Assembly (NCBI GenBank): GCA_030524715.1
Contig: JAUNGB010000040.1
Coordinates: 1-45,893 of the forward strand
Direction: 5' to 3'
Length of the DNA stretch: 45,893 nucleotides
Source: Eubacteriales bacterium
GTDB lineage: Bacteria > Bacillota > Clostridia > Lachnospirales > Lachnospiraceae
Part shown: positions 1 to 7,747 of the stretch, in pieces
How positions within the stretch are numbered: the stretch's first letter is position 1
Layout: each line of letters starts with the position of its first letter
Made by a program: the position numbers and the translations under genes
Notes under the pieces: generated by a model
Told to the model about the DNA's origin: nothing
Databases searched by the model: none
The model's input: the letters and a program-made list of their open reading frames with translations, nothing else

Positions 1-3
1 CAG

Positions 4-78
4 TCGGGGTGACAGGATTCGAACCTGCGGCCTCCTGGTCCCAAACCAGGCGCTCTAGCCAAGCTGAGCCACACCCCG
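4..78 (-). tRNA. tRNA-Pro (anticodon TGG)
   Basis: The minus strand folds into a full cloverleaf. The 7-bp acceptor stem pairs 72-78 with 5-11, the D-arm reads GCTC...GAGC, and the anticodon stem CCTGG/CCAGG holds the loop TTTGGGA (anticodon TGG). The T-arm contains GTTCGAAT. Position 4 is the discriminator A; the CCA tail is not encoded, since CTG follows. It decodes proline CCN codons. Confidence 0.96.
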
Positions 79-121
79 CTGTTTATGTATGAAATTTACT
101 TTGTCGCTTGACGCAAGACAT

Positions 122-150
122 ATTATATTATATGGATTTTCAATTGTCAA
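122..150 (-). promoter_or_regulatory. Promoter of tRNA-Pro
   Basis: On the minus strand, TTGACA (145-150) and TATAAT (122-127) are separated by 17 bp, both perfect consensus. Transcription would start near 115, about 37 nt before the tRNA 5' end. Confidence 0.85.
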
Positions 151-201
151 CAGTTTTTTTTAATATTCCAATATTTTTATAAGCCATTTTTGAAGAATAC
201 C

Positions 202-231
202 TTGATTCCGGGCGGGAGGTTAGAGTATAAT
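202..231 (+). promoter_or_regulatory. Promoter of the Rpn-family gene
   Basis: TTGATT (202-207) and TATAAT (226-231) are 18 bp apart. The start site would lie about 100 nt upstream of the coding region at 342. Confidence 0.6.
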
Positions 232-341
232 ATATATGAGATGTTAAGCTTTGAGTTGGATTTATATTCTGATCCCCTTGTTGCTATTCCCGGCATATAG
301 AGGTAAAATGGAGACAGTCGAAGAGATGGAGGTCGTGAACA

Positions 342-1313
342 TTGGGAAAGATTGATACGATCACAAAAGATTATATGAAAAAGAATTCAATTTTTGCTGA
401 TGCTTTCAACTATTTTATATACAATGGGAAGCAGGTGATCAAGCCGGAGAATCTGCAGGAGCTTGACACCACGGAGATTGCCATCCCGTTTGGCAACGGG
501 AATGAGGTGGCGGTTCAGAAATTCCGGGATTTACTGAAAGCAGCCATCTTAATGAGGGATGACAATGCTGCATACCTTATCCTGGGTGTGGAGAACGAGT
601 CGGACGTGAAATACGCAGAGCCAGTTAAAACCGGCCTGTATGATTTCCTTCAATATTCAAAACAGGTGCAGCAGACAGCAGGTAAACACCGTAAGGCGAA
701 GGACAGGAAAGGGCATGAAGATGGTGAATTTCTTTCCGGTTTCTACAAGGAAGATAAGCTGACGCCAGTCATAACCTTGGTCATCCTGTTTGGTTCAAGG
801 AAATGGGATGGTCCGAGGTCGTTGCAGGAAATGATGTCCACGCAAGATTCAGACATACTGAAATGTGTGGCTGACTACAAGATTAACCTGATCGAGCCAG
901 CGACATTGGGTGCAGATGATCTTGAAAAGTTCCATTCCAATCTGAGAGCGGTTTTGGGCTTCATAAAATACTCCAATAGCGGAGAAGAACTGGATGATTT
1001 CCTCTCAAATGAGAGCGGATTGGAAAAACTCGATGTGGAAGCCGCAAGGGTGATAAAGGCATGTACGAATACGGATATCCGGATTGATGAAAAAGCGGAG
1101 GTGGTTGATGTGTGTAAAGCTGTGCGCGAAATGAATGAGAAGGCGGCAGAGAAGGCGGCAGAGAAGGCAAGGCTCGAAACTTTACGGGATACTATTAAAA
1201 ATGCAATGGACTCGCTTAAAATTGGAGCAGAAGAAGCGATGCATATCTTGAAAATTGGCAAGGAAGATCAGGAAATTTTAATGAAGATGATTTCAGGGAC
1301 CTGTGAAAATTGA
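342..1313 (+). CDS. Rpn family recombination-promoting nuclease / putative transposase-like protein
   Basis: This 323-aa protein resembles the Rpn/YhgA-like PD-(D/E)XK nucleases common in Lachnospiraceae. The N-terminal block (residues 1-100: ITKDYMKKNSIFADAFNYF, then QELDTTEIAIPFG and AYLILGVENE) is the family's usual opening and should carry the nuclease fold. The C-terminal third is helical, with a short AAEKAAEKA repeat near residue 270. The start is a TTG at 342, chosen because GGAGG (328-332) is ideally spaced; the nearby GTG at 335 is out of frame, and an ATG at 375 would lack an RBS. The family is known for endonuclease activity that raises RecA-independent recombination; a role for this copy is inferred. 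It is a single-gene unit with its own promoter and terminator. Confidence 0.75.
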   Translation: MGKIDTITKDYMKKNSIFADAFNYFIYNGKQVIKPENLQELDTTEIAIPFGNGNEVAVQKFRDLLKAAILMRDDNAAYLILGVENESDVKYAEPVKTGLYDFLQYSKQVQQTAGKHRKAKDRKGHEDGEFLSGFYKEDKLTPVITLVILFGSRKWDGPRSLQEMMSTQDSDILKCVADYKINLIEPATLGADDLEKFHSNLRAVLGFIKYSNSGEELDDFLSNESGLEKLDVEAARVIKACTNTDIRIDEKAEVVDVCKAVREMNEKAAEKAAEKARLETLRDTIKNAMDSLKIGAEEAMHILKIGKEDQEILMKMISGTCEN

Positions 1314-1331
1314 ATAAGAATTAACAGTTAT

Positions 1332-1402
1332 GCCCATCAGGCGGCAATCCAACCAGATTAGAAATAATCTGGCTGGAAGACGGCCCGGTGGGCTTCTTTT
1401 TT
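1332..1402 (+). terminator. Nested rho-independent terminator after the Rpn-like gene
   Basis: An inner stem CCAGATTA/TAATCTGG (1353-1360/1365-1372, loop GAAA) sits inside an imperfect outer stem (1332-1342 with 1383-1393), followed by a T-rich tract (1394-1402). Confidence 0.7.
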
Positions 1403-1489
1403 GGCTTTTTTGTCCAATCCATAATGTCAGGATGGATACCGCCCTTTACGGATTTCTGTTTGCAAAAACCGGGAAAACTTTAGAGTAAC

Positions 1490-1518
1490 TTGGAAACCTT
1501 CCGTAAATATGCTATCAT
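1490..1518 (+). promoter_or_regulatory. Promoter of the sigma-like gene
   Basis: TTGGAA (1490-1495) and TATCAT (1513-1518) are 17 bp apart. The RBS AAGGAG lies about 10 nt before the ATG at 1562. Confidence 0.55.
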
Positions 1519-1561
1519 ATAGGAAACAAAGCTTTATTGCTGTATATAAGGAGAGTATATT

Positions 1562-2323
1562 ATGGATGTTGAGGAATTTCAAAAAAAATTAAGCGAAATC
1601 TGCGCAGTTGCCGCAGCCAACAATAAAACACTGACAACAGCGCAGGTGCGTGATTTCTTTGCAGGGTCAGAGCTTGAAACGGAACAGCTTGTGAAAGTCC
1701 TGCAATATCTGAAGACGCAGGGAATTACCATAGAAGGCGCGGAAATTCCTTCTGGCAGCAGCGCAGAGCAGAAAGAGCAGGAGAAGCCAAAAGGAAAAAG
1801 AGTTCCGCTTACCTCTGAGGAAGAAGCCTATCTCAGGTCTTATCGATCAGGGCTTTCCCAAGAGGGGCTCACCGATGATCCGGAGGAAGTGCTTTTTCAG
1901 CGGCTTGCCCGGGGAGACGCCCTTGCCCGTGAAGAACTGACCAGGCGATACCTTTTTGTTGCCGCAGAGACCGCCGCCGAACTGAACTGCGAAGAAATTT
2001 TTCTGGCTGATCTCATACAGGAAGCTACAGTGGGGCTTCTTACGGCTTTGGAACAGCAGGAACCCCTTCAGAAAAGCGATTTCTGGCTTCGCGGGGAGAT
2101 CCGCAGGGGAATCCTTCGAGCCATTGAAGAACAGACGCAGCAGAAGTTTCAGGATGATTGCCTGGTAGCGAAGGTTGAAAAGCTGGAAAGCGCCGTCCGG
2201 GAGCTTACCGGGGATGAAGAAGATAACGAACCTCAATTCAGCATCGGGGAACTGGCTGTGATTCTGGATATGGACGTAGAAGAAATTAAAGATATCCTGC
2301 GCCTGACAGGAGATGATAAATAG
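1562..2323 (+). CDS. Sigma-70-like protein lacking region 4
   Basis: This 253-aa protein reads as a shortened housekeeping-type sigma factor. Residues 1-62 match the acidic region 1.1 pattern (a helical domain ending in KTQGITIEG). Residues about 80-165 resemble regions 1.2-2.2 (LARGDALAREELTRRYLFVAAETA, then FLADLIQEATVGLLTAL, equivalent to the LIQEGNIGL core-binding helix). The segment FWLRGEIRRGILRAIEEQ corresponds to regions 2.3-2.4. The tail (SIGELAVILDMDVEEIKDIL) resembles the region 3 helix-turn-helix. It stops there: no region 4 for -35 recognition or flap binding is seen. It may act as an RNA-polymerase-binding regulator, an unusual sigma or an anti-sigma-like decoy; the sequence does not decide. 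The ATG has a good RBS and the gene is monocistronic. Confidence 0.7.
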   Translation: MDVEEFQKKLSEICAVAAANNKTLTTAQVRDFFAGSELETEQLVKVLQYLKTQGITIEGAEIPSGSSAEQKEQEKPKGKRVPLTSEEEAYLRSYRSGLSQEGLTDDPEEVLFQRLARGDALAREELTRRYLFVAAETAAELNCEEIFLADLIQEATVGLLTALEQQEPLQKSDFWLRGEIRRGILRAIEEQTQQKFQDDCLVAKVEKLESAVRELTGDEEDNEPQFSIGELAVILDMDVEEIKDILRLTGDDK

Positions 2324-2339
2324 GCTTATAAACAAGCCG

Positions 2340-2363
2340 GGCGGATATCCGTAGATATCCGCC
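2340..2363. terminator. Hairpin between convergent genes
   Basis: A perfect 10-bp stem, GGCGGATATC/GATATCCGCC, with loop CGTA lies between the ends of the sigma-like gene and the ABC exporter gene. The following T tract is weak. It probably acts as a bidirectional terminator. Confidence 0.55.
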
Positions 2364-2375
2364 TGATCATTTATA

Positions 2376-4274
2376 TTATCCGTTATACAATTGATAATAT
2401 TTCCCTTTCTGTTCGAGAAGCTCATCATGAGAGCCTCTTTCAATAATACGTCCCTGTTCCAGAACCATGATACAGTCGCTGTTTCTTACGGTAGAAAGCC
2501 TGTGGGCGATGACAAAGGTCGTTCTGCCCTGCATCAGCTTATCCATACCGTCCTGTACCAGCTTTTCGGTACGGGTATCGATGGAGCTGGTAGCTTCATC
2601 CAGGATCAATACAGGAGGATCCGCAACAGCGGCCCTTGCAATGGAAAGAAGCTGTCTCTGTCCCTGGCTCAGGTTGGAGCCATTGCCTCTCAGCATGGTG
2701 TTGTAGCCGTCCGGCAGCCTGCGGATAAAGCTGTCCGCATTGGCAAGCTTGGCAGCCGCAATGACCTCTTCGTCCGTGGCGTCCAGTTTGCCATACCGGA
2801 TATTTTCCATAACTGTATCTGTAAATAAGTTGGTTTCCTGTAATACGATACCCATGGAACGTCTCAGGTCGCCTTTTTTGATCTTATTGATATTGATACC
2901 GTCATAGCGGATCTTACCGTCCTGAATATCATAGAAACGGTTCAGAAGGTTGGTGATGGTAGTTTTTCCGGCGCCGGTAGAGCCGACAAATGCGATCTTC
3001 TGTCCCGGTGTCGCGTACATTTTTATATCATGAAGGACAATCTTATCAGGATTATAACCAAAATCAACGCCGTCCAGCACCATATCGCCCTTTAGTTCAA
3101 TGTAGTCTGTGGTATCGGTTGCCTTATGGTAATGCTTCCAGGCCCAGCGTCCGGTTCTCTTTGCGGATTCCACAAGCTGACCGTCCTTTTCCGTAACGTG
3201 TACAAGAGTTACATATCCTTCGTCAACCTCAGGAGATTCATCCAGAAGGTCAAAGATACGCTGAGCTCCTGCCAGGGCCATTACGATACTGTTAAACTGC
3301 TGGCTGACCTGGTTGATGGGCTGGTTGAAGCTTTTGTTAAAGGTCAGAAAGCTTGCAAGACCTCCCAGGGTAAATCCGCCGAAGCCATTGATGGCAAGGA
3401 TACCGCCGAAGATCGCGCAGAGCACGTAGCTGACATTTCCCAACTGAGATACGGTGGGCATCAGGATATTGGCGAATTTATTGGCATTGTCCGCGCTTTC
3501 AAAAAGCCGGTCGTTCAGTTCGTTAAATTTCTCCATGCTTTCTTCCTCATGGCAGAAAACCTTAACAACCTTCTGACCCTCCATCATTTCCTCGATATAT
3601 CCGTTAATAGTACCAAGATTTTTCTGCTGTGCAAGGAAATACTTTCCGCTTAAACCTGCAAGACGGCGGCTTACAGTCAGCATGACGGCCACCATTACAA
3701 GGGTCAGCAGGGTCAACGGCACATTCAGGATGATCATGCTTACCAGAACGCTTACGATGGTAATAACGCTGGAAAGCATCTGAGGAATACTCTGGCTGAT
3801 CATCTGGCGGAGGGTATCAATATCATTTGTATAGATGGACATGATATCCCCGTGGGGATGTGTGTCAAAATATTTAACAGGAAGAGTCTCCATACGGGCA
3901 AACATATCGTTACGCAGGTTTCGGAGCGTTCCCTGGCTGACATAGATCATGATCCGGTTATAGGTATAGGTTGCAATGACGCCGATGGCATAAAAACAGG
4001 CAACCCTTCCGATGGCAGCCGCCAAAGGCCCGAAGTCCGGTGAATCCGTCTGAAGAAGGGGCAGAATATACTGGTCGATCAGAGTCTTGGTGAACATGGT
4101 TCCCTGTACATTTGCCAGAACGCTGATAAAAATACAGATAACAACCAGAAGAATATGAATCCGGTATGTTTTGGTGATGTAGGAGAACAGGCGTCCCAGA
4201 AGCCTGCCGGGATTTTCCACCTGCTGGCCGGAAGCTTTCCTGTTCTTTTTGCTTTCATTCATATTTCTGCTCAT
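2376..4274 (-). CDS. ABC exporter half-transporter, consensus-site subunit
   Basis: This 632-aa half-transporter has an N-terminal six-helix membrane domain (residues about 35-340) and a C-terminal ATPase domain. Walker A is GSTGAGKT (431-438), the signature is LSQGQ (about 535-539), and Walker B is VLILDE with catalytic Glu 560. A segment of about 40 residues (355-393) between the membrane and ATPase domains is a linker insertion of the kind seen in one partner of heterodimeric exporters. The ATG overlaps the stop of the preceding gene (ATGA, 4271-4274) and has GGAGGTG upstream. With the 585-aa partner it should form a LmrCD/TM287-288-type multidrug or lipid exporter in the cytoplasmic membrane. 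The substrate cannot be read from sequence. Confidence 0.92.
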   Translation of the reverse strand: MSRNMNESKKNRKASGQQVENPGRLLGRLFSYITKTYRIHILLVVICIFISVLANVQGTMFTKTLIDQYILPLLQTDSPDFGPLAAAIGRVACFYAIGVIATYTYNRIMIYVSQGTLRNLRNDMFARMETLPVKYFDTHPHGDIMSIYTNDIDTLRQMISQSIPQMLSSVITIVSVLVSMIILNVPLTLLTLVMVAVMLTVSRRLAGLSGKYFLAQQKNLGTINGYIEEMMEGQKVVKVFCHEEESMEKFNELNDRLFESADNANKFANILMPTVSQLGNVSYVLCAIFGGILAINGFGGFTLGGLASFLTFNKSFNQPINQVSQQFNSIVMALAGAQRIFDLLDESPEVDEGYVTLVHVTEKDGQLVESAKRTGRWAWKHYHKATDTTDYIELKGDMVLDGVDFGYNPDKIVLHDIKMYATPGQKIAFVGSTGAGKTTITNLLNRFYDIQDGKIRYDGININKIKKGDLRRSMGIVLQETNLFTDTVMENIRYGKLDATDEEVIAAAKLANADSFIRRLPDGYNTMLRGNGSNLSQGQRQLLSIARAAVADPPVLILDEATSSIDTRTEKLVQDGMDKLMQGRTTFVIAHRLSTVRNSDCIMVLEQGRIIERGSHDELLEQKGKYYQLYNG

Positions 4275-6028
4275 GCATTCTCACCTCCTGTATGATGGTC
4301 AAAATCGCCGCCTCCCTGTGTCTGGGAATTGTATACCTCCTGATAGATCGGGCTGGATTCCATCAGCTCTTCATGGGTACCGAAGTCAACCGCCCTTCCG
4401 TTATCCATGACGATGATACGGTCGGCGTTTTTGATACTGGAAATTCGCTGGGCGATGATCAGCTTGGTGGTATCCGGAATTTCCTCTGCAAATGCTTTCC
4501 GGATACGCGCGTCTGTGGCAGTATCCACGGCGCTGGTGGAATCGTCCAGGATCAGGATCTTCGGTTTCTTTAAAAGAGCCCGCGCGATACAGAGACGCTG
4601 TTTCTGGCCGCCGGAGACGTTGGTTCCGCCCTGCTCGATATAGGTGTTGTATTTATCCGGCATTCTTTCTATGAAGTCATCCGCACAGGCAAGAACACAT
4701 GCGTGACGGCATTCTTCCTCTGTGGCTTCTTTGTTTCCCCAGCGGAGATTCTCCAGGATCGTGCCGCTGAAAAGGACATTTTTCTGAAGCACGACGGATA
4801 CCTGGTTACGCAAGGCGTCCATCTGGTAATTGCGGACGTCGATGCCGCCGACCTTTACAGAACCGGAGGTTACGTCATAAAGCCGGCTGATCAGATTGAC
4901 AAGGCTGGACTTGGCGCTTCCGGTTCCGCCGATGATGCCGATGGTTTCACCGGAACGGATGGAAAGATTGATGTCTTTTAAAACAGGCTCTTTACTGTCT
5001 TTTTTATAACTGAAATCAACATGTTCAAATACAATACTTCCGTCAGGAACCTCCATAACAGGATTTTCCGGGTCTGTAAGGTCAGTTTTTTCGTTGATGA
5101 CTTCAGCCACACGTTCTGCGCTTGCAGTACTCATGGTTACCATAACGAATACCATGGAGAGCATCATAAGGCTCATCAGGATATTCATACAGTAGGTCAG
5201 AAGGCTCATCAGCTCCCCGGTGGTGAGAGAAGAGCCGACGATCATTTTTGCTCCCAGCCAACTGATGCAAAGAATGCAGGCATATACGGTAAACTGCATG
5301 ACAGGCATATTGAGAACAACCAGCTTCTCCGCCTTTACGAACATCTCGTATACTTTGTTGCAGGCCGCCTGAAATTTGCTTGTTTCGTGTTCCTCGCGGA
5401 CATAAGCCTTGACAACGCGGATACCGGAAATATTTTCCTGTACGCTGGCGTTCAGGTCGTCGTATTTGCGGAATACTTCCTTAAAATACCTTGTTGCGTG
5501 TGTCATAATATAAAGCAGGATAGCTGCCAGGAAAATAACGGCTACCAGATAAATGCTGGCAAGCTTGGCATTGACGATGAACGCCATTGTCATTGCGCAG
5601 AGCAGGCTGGCAGGAGCGCGGGTACACATCCGAAGGATCATCTGGTAAGCATTCTGAAGGTTAGTGACGTCCGTGGTAAGACGGGTGATCAGTCCGGCAG
5701 TGCTGTATTTGTCAATGTTTGAAAAGGAAAAGGTCTGGATGTTTTCGTACATGGCTTTACGAAGGTTGCGGGCAAAGCCTGTGGACGCCCGTGCACCGTA
5801 TTTGCCGCCGAGAACTCCTGCGGCCAGACCCAAAATGGCAAGAACTGCCATGACCGCGCCCATACGGTAAATATACCCGATGTTGCCGGCTTCTACGCCG
5901 TTATCGATGATAGAAGCCATAACAAGAGGGATCAGGGTTTCCATCAGCACCTCAAAAATCATAAATAAAGGCGTGAGAAGAGAATCCTTTTTAAATTCCC
6001 TGACCTGGGCAAGTAGTGTCTTAATCAT
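4271..6028 (-). CDS. ABC exporter half-transporter, degenerate-site subunit
   Basis: This 585-aa half-transporter has a membrane domain at residues about 15-310 and an ATPase domain at about 330-575. Walker A is GGTGSAKS (367-374) and the signature is VSGGQ (471-475). Walker B ends in Asp-Asp (ILILDD, 491-496), so the catalytic Glu is replaced by Asp. That is the hallmark of the non-hydrolytic site of heterodimeric exporters such as TM287/TM288, and it assigns this subunit the degenerate role. It is the first transporter gene after the MarR-type regulator (19-nt gap) and is translationally coupled to the downstream partner. The start has AAAGGAG nine bases upstream. The regulator suggests induction by a toxic ligand (inference). 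Confidence 0.92.
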   Translation of the reverse strand: MIKTLLAQVREFKKDSLLTPLFMIFEVLMETLIPLVMASIIDNGVEAGNIGYIYRMGAVMAVLAILGLAAGVLGGKYGARASTGFARNLRKAMYENIQTFSFSNIDKYSTAGLITRLTTDVTNLQNAYQMILRMCTRAPASLLCAMTMAFIVNAKLASIYLVAVIFLAAILLYIMTHATRYFKEVFRKYDDLNASVQENISGIRVVKAYVREEHETSKFQAACNKVYEMFVKAEKLVVLNMPVMQFTVYACILCISWLGAKMIVGSSLTTGELMSLLTYCMNILMSLMMLSMVFVMVTMSTASAERVAEVINEKTDLTDPENPVMEVPDGSIVFEHVDFSYKKDSKEPVLKDINLSIRSGETIGIIGGTGSAKSSLVNLISRLYDVTSGSVKVGGIDVRNYQMDALRNQVSVVLQKNVLFSGTILENLRWGNKEATEEECRHACVLACADDFIERMPDKYNTYIEQGGTNVSGGQKQRLCIARALLKKPKILILDDSTSAVDTATDARIRKAFAEEIPDTTKLIIAQRISSIKNADRIIVMDNGRAVDFGTHEELMESSPIYQEVYNSQTQGGGDFDHHTGGENA

Positions 6029-6047
6029 GGGAAAAACTCCTTTCTTA

Positions 6048-6485
6048 TTAAATTGTTTTGGTTTCGATTGTGCGCTTCATATGATGGATGGTGTCAATAA
6101 AGCTGTCCATTTCTTCGTCAGAAATATCATTCTGCAGAAATTCTTCCACCTGGGACATAAGCTGCATTACGGAAAGCTGCTTGTCAATGCCTTTTTCTGT
6201 GAGAACCAGGCGCTTCAGGCGGGCGTCCCCGGGAACGGGCCCCCTTGTAATCAGGCCGCGTTTCTCCATTAACTGAAGGATACCGCTGGCTGTGGAGCGT
6301 GCAATATGGAACTCAGCTTCCAGATCTTTCTGGAATATGTTCTGGCCGCTGTTCTCATAGAGATAGCGGATGATCCAGCTCTGCATGTGGGTCAGGCCTT
6401 CTTTTTCCAGTTGAGCGGAAATTAACCGTCCGATCATATTGTCCAGGGTATGGATTTCATATCCTACAATATGTTTTTCTTCCAT
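6048..6485 (-). CDS. MarR family transcriptional regulator
   Basis: This 145-aa winged-helix protein starts MEEKHIVGYEIHTLDNM. The DNA-binding part reads FQKDLEAEFHIARSTASGILQLMEKRGLI, followed by the wing GPVPGDARLKRLVLTEKG, all standard for MarR. The reading frame is open further upstream to 6572, but the ATG at 6485 has AGAGG at the right distance and gives the normal family length. It heads an operon with the ABC exporter and is read from a consensus promoter about 210 nt upstream, whose start region is covered by a tandem palindrome. Autorepression relieved by a drug-like ligand is the likely mode (inference from family and site placement). Confidence 0.9.
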   Translation of the reverse strand: MEEKHIVGYEIHTLDNMIGRLISAQLEKEGLTHMQSWIIRYLYENSGQNIFQKDLEAEFHIARSTASGILQLMEKRGLITRGPVPGDARLKRLVLTEKGIDKQLSVMQLMSQVEEFLQNDISDEEMDSFIDTIHHMKRTIETKTI

Positions 6486-6549
6486 ATGAACCTCTTTTCT
6501 GAATTCGGGACTCGGTGGTGAGTCCAGGTGCGGGATTCGGGCCGGAGCT

Positions 6550-6626
6550 TCTCTGAAAATTGCTTTCTGCAAGATGTATATCGCAAAGTGGGGGATGCAG
6601 ATTGTTGGAATAAATTTTCAAACAAG
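6550..6626. repeat. Dispersed palindromic repeat R1, copy A
   Basis: This copy lies in the leader of the MarR-exporter operon. It shares the core AAAATTGCTTTCTGCAAGAT and the end AATTTTCAAACA with copy B (14379-14464), and related modules with copies C and D. The ends form an inverted repeat. Confidence 0.7.
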
Positions 6627-6670
6627 CTTAAGTATAGCTTCCAAGCTGAATCTCACGTTTGACACAAAAA

Positions 6671-6701
6671 AGTTCGTAACCGAACTGTTCGGCTACGAAC
6701 T
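6671..6701. promoter_or_regulatory. Tandem palindromic operator, probable MarR site
   Basis: A 31-bp near-perfect palindrome is built from two adjacent units, each TTCG-N4-CGAA (6674-6684 and 6688-6699 roughly), centred on T6686 with 14 of 15 arm positions matching. It starts directly after the -10 box of the regulator's promoter, so a bound protein would block the start site. Confidence 0.7.
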
Positions 6702-6703
6702 AT

Positions 6704-6732
6704 ATTGTAAGCAAAAAGATAAAATTTGTCAA
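6704..6732 (-). promoter_or_regulatory. Promoter of the marR-ABC exporter operon
   Basis: On the minus strand, TTGACA (6727-6732) and TACAAT (6704-6709) are 17 bp apart. It is followed at once by the palindrome at 6671-6701. Confidence 0.85.
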
Positions 6733-6744
6733 TAGGCTTTTTAG

Positions 6745-6772
6745 AAAAAAGGGCGCTGCCATATGCAGCGCC
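6745..6772 (-). terminator. Terminator of the EamA transporter gene
   Basis: A perfect 8-bp stem GGCGCTGC/GCAGCGCC (6752-6759/6765-6772) is followed on the minus strand by six T residues (6745-6750). Confidence 0.85.
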
Positions 6773-6773
6773 G

Positions 6774-6852
6774 GATTATCTGCCGGAAAGATTATCTATC
6801 AGAAAATCATCTGCCGGAAAGAGCATCTATCAGAAGAATTATTTATCGGAAG
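6774..6852. repeat. Degenerate 16-bp tandem repeat at the end of the EamA gene
   Basis: Five imperfect units of 15-16 bp, type GATTATCTGCCGGAAA alternating with type ATCTATCAGAA, run from the terminator through the stop codon (6839-6841) into the last codons of the transporter gene. Confidence 0.55.
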
Positions 6853-7747
6853 ATTTCTGCGGAAGCTGTGCCAGGATGATTGCCCCGAACATGATGAAGC
6901 AGCCGAGGATTTCCCTGCCGCTTAAGCTCTGGCCGAGGATCAGCCAGCCTGCGATAACGGAAATGCAGGATTCCAGGCTGAGGATCAGGGAGGCGACCGT
7001 CGGGTTCATCCCCTTTTGTCCTACGATCTGCAGGGTATAGGCAACGCCGCAGGACAGGACGCCCGCGTAGAGGATCGGCATCCATGCAGCCAGAATAGAA
7101 GAGATCTGCGGATGCTCCAGAAGCAGTGCCGGAATCCCGGAGAAAATTCCGCATACCAGAAACTGAATGCAGGATATTTTTACGCCGTCCGCTTTAGGTG
7201 AAAAGTAGTCGATCACCAGAATATGCAGGGAAAACAGCACTGCACAGATCATAACCAGAAAATCTCCCTTTCCGATGGAGAAACCGTCCGTAATACACAG
7301 AAGGTATAATCCGATAAGCGCCATGACTACCGCAGCCCAGATAAAAGGGCTGCATTTTTTCTTCATAAAAAGCCCCAGGATCGGTACGATGACAATATAG
7401 CAGGCTGTAATAAATCCGGCCTTGCCCACGGTTGTATACTGGATTCCGATCTGCTGGAAGTTGCTTGCCAGACAGAGAAAAATACCGCAGCAGACGCCTC
7501 CGGTGACCAGGGTTTTGCGTTCTGCTTTTTTTTCTGTTGGGGTAAGAGTCCGTTCGGGCTTTTGACGGTCCAGAAACCAGATGACCGGAAGCAGGACTAA
7601 TGCCCCGATGATGCTCCTTACCGCATTGAAGGTGAACGGACCTACATAGTCCATTCCCACGCTCTGGGCGACAAATGCCACGCCCCAGATCGTTGCGGTC
7701 AGAAGAAGCAGCAGTGAATTTTTTAGTTTAAACTGTTGGTTTTTCAT
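6839..7747 (-). CDS. EamA/DMT family transporter
   Basis: This 302-aa polytopic protein has two EamA repeats. The first begins LLLTATIWGVAFVAQ (residues 13-140) and the second begins DFLVMICAVLFSLHILVIDYFSP (about 160-295), with about ten predicted membrane helices in total. The length and the GKAGFITACYIVIVPIL segment fit the drug/metabolite transporter superfamily of small-molecule exporters. The substrate is unknown. The ATG has GGAGAGGA upstream. It is monocistronic, ends in a strong terminator, and is preceded by a leader of about 200 nt containing a hairpin and a repeat. Confidence 0.9.
   Translation of the reverse strand: MKNQQFKLKNSLLLLLTATIWGVAFVAQSVGMDYVGPFTFNAVRSIIGALVLLPVIWFLDRQKPERTLTPTEKKAERKTLVTGGVCCGIFLCLASNFQQIGIQYTTVGKAGFITACYIVIVPILGLFMKKKCSPFIWAAVVMALIGLYLLCITDGFSIGKGDFLVMICAVLFSLHILVIDYFSPKADGVKISCIQFLVCGIFSGIPALLLEHPQISSILAAWMPILYAGVLSCGVAYTLQIVGQKGMNPTVASLILSLESCISVIAGWLILGQSLSGREILGCFIMFGAIILAQLPQKSSDK

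Noticed and set aside
1847-2443. 198-aa minus-strand frame opposite the sigma-like gene
   Set aside because: It is a shadow frame crossing a terminator hairpin and two genes; no RBS and no recognisable domain.
5021-5722. 233-aa plus-strand frame opposite the ABC exporter
   Set aside because: Shadow frame of a well-supported gene; no RBS, Cys/His-rich random composition.
6671-6701. Palindrome as a transcription terminator
   Set aside because: It lies immediately after a consensus -10 box and has no T tract in the proper direction; an operator fits better.
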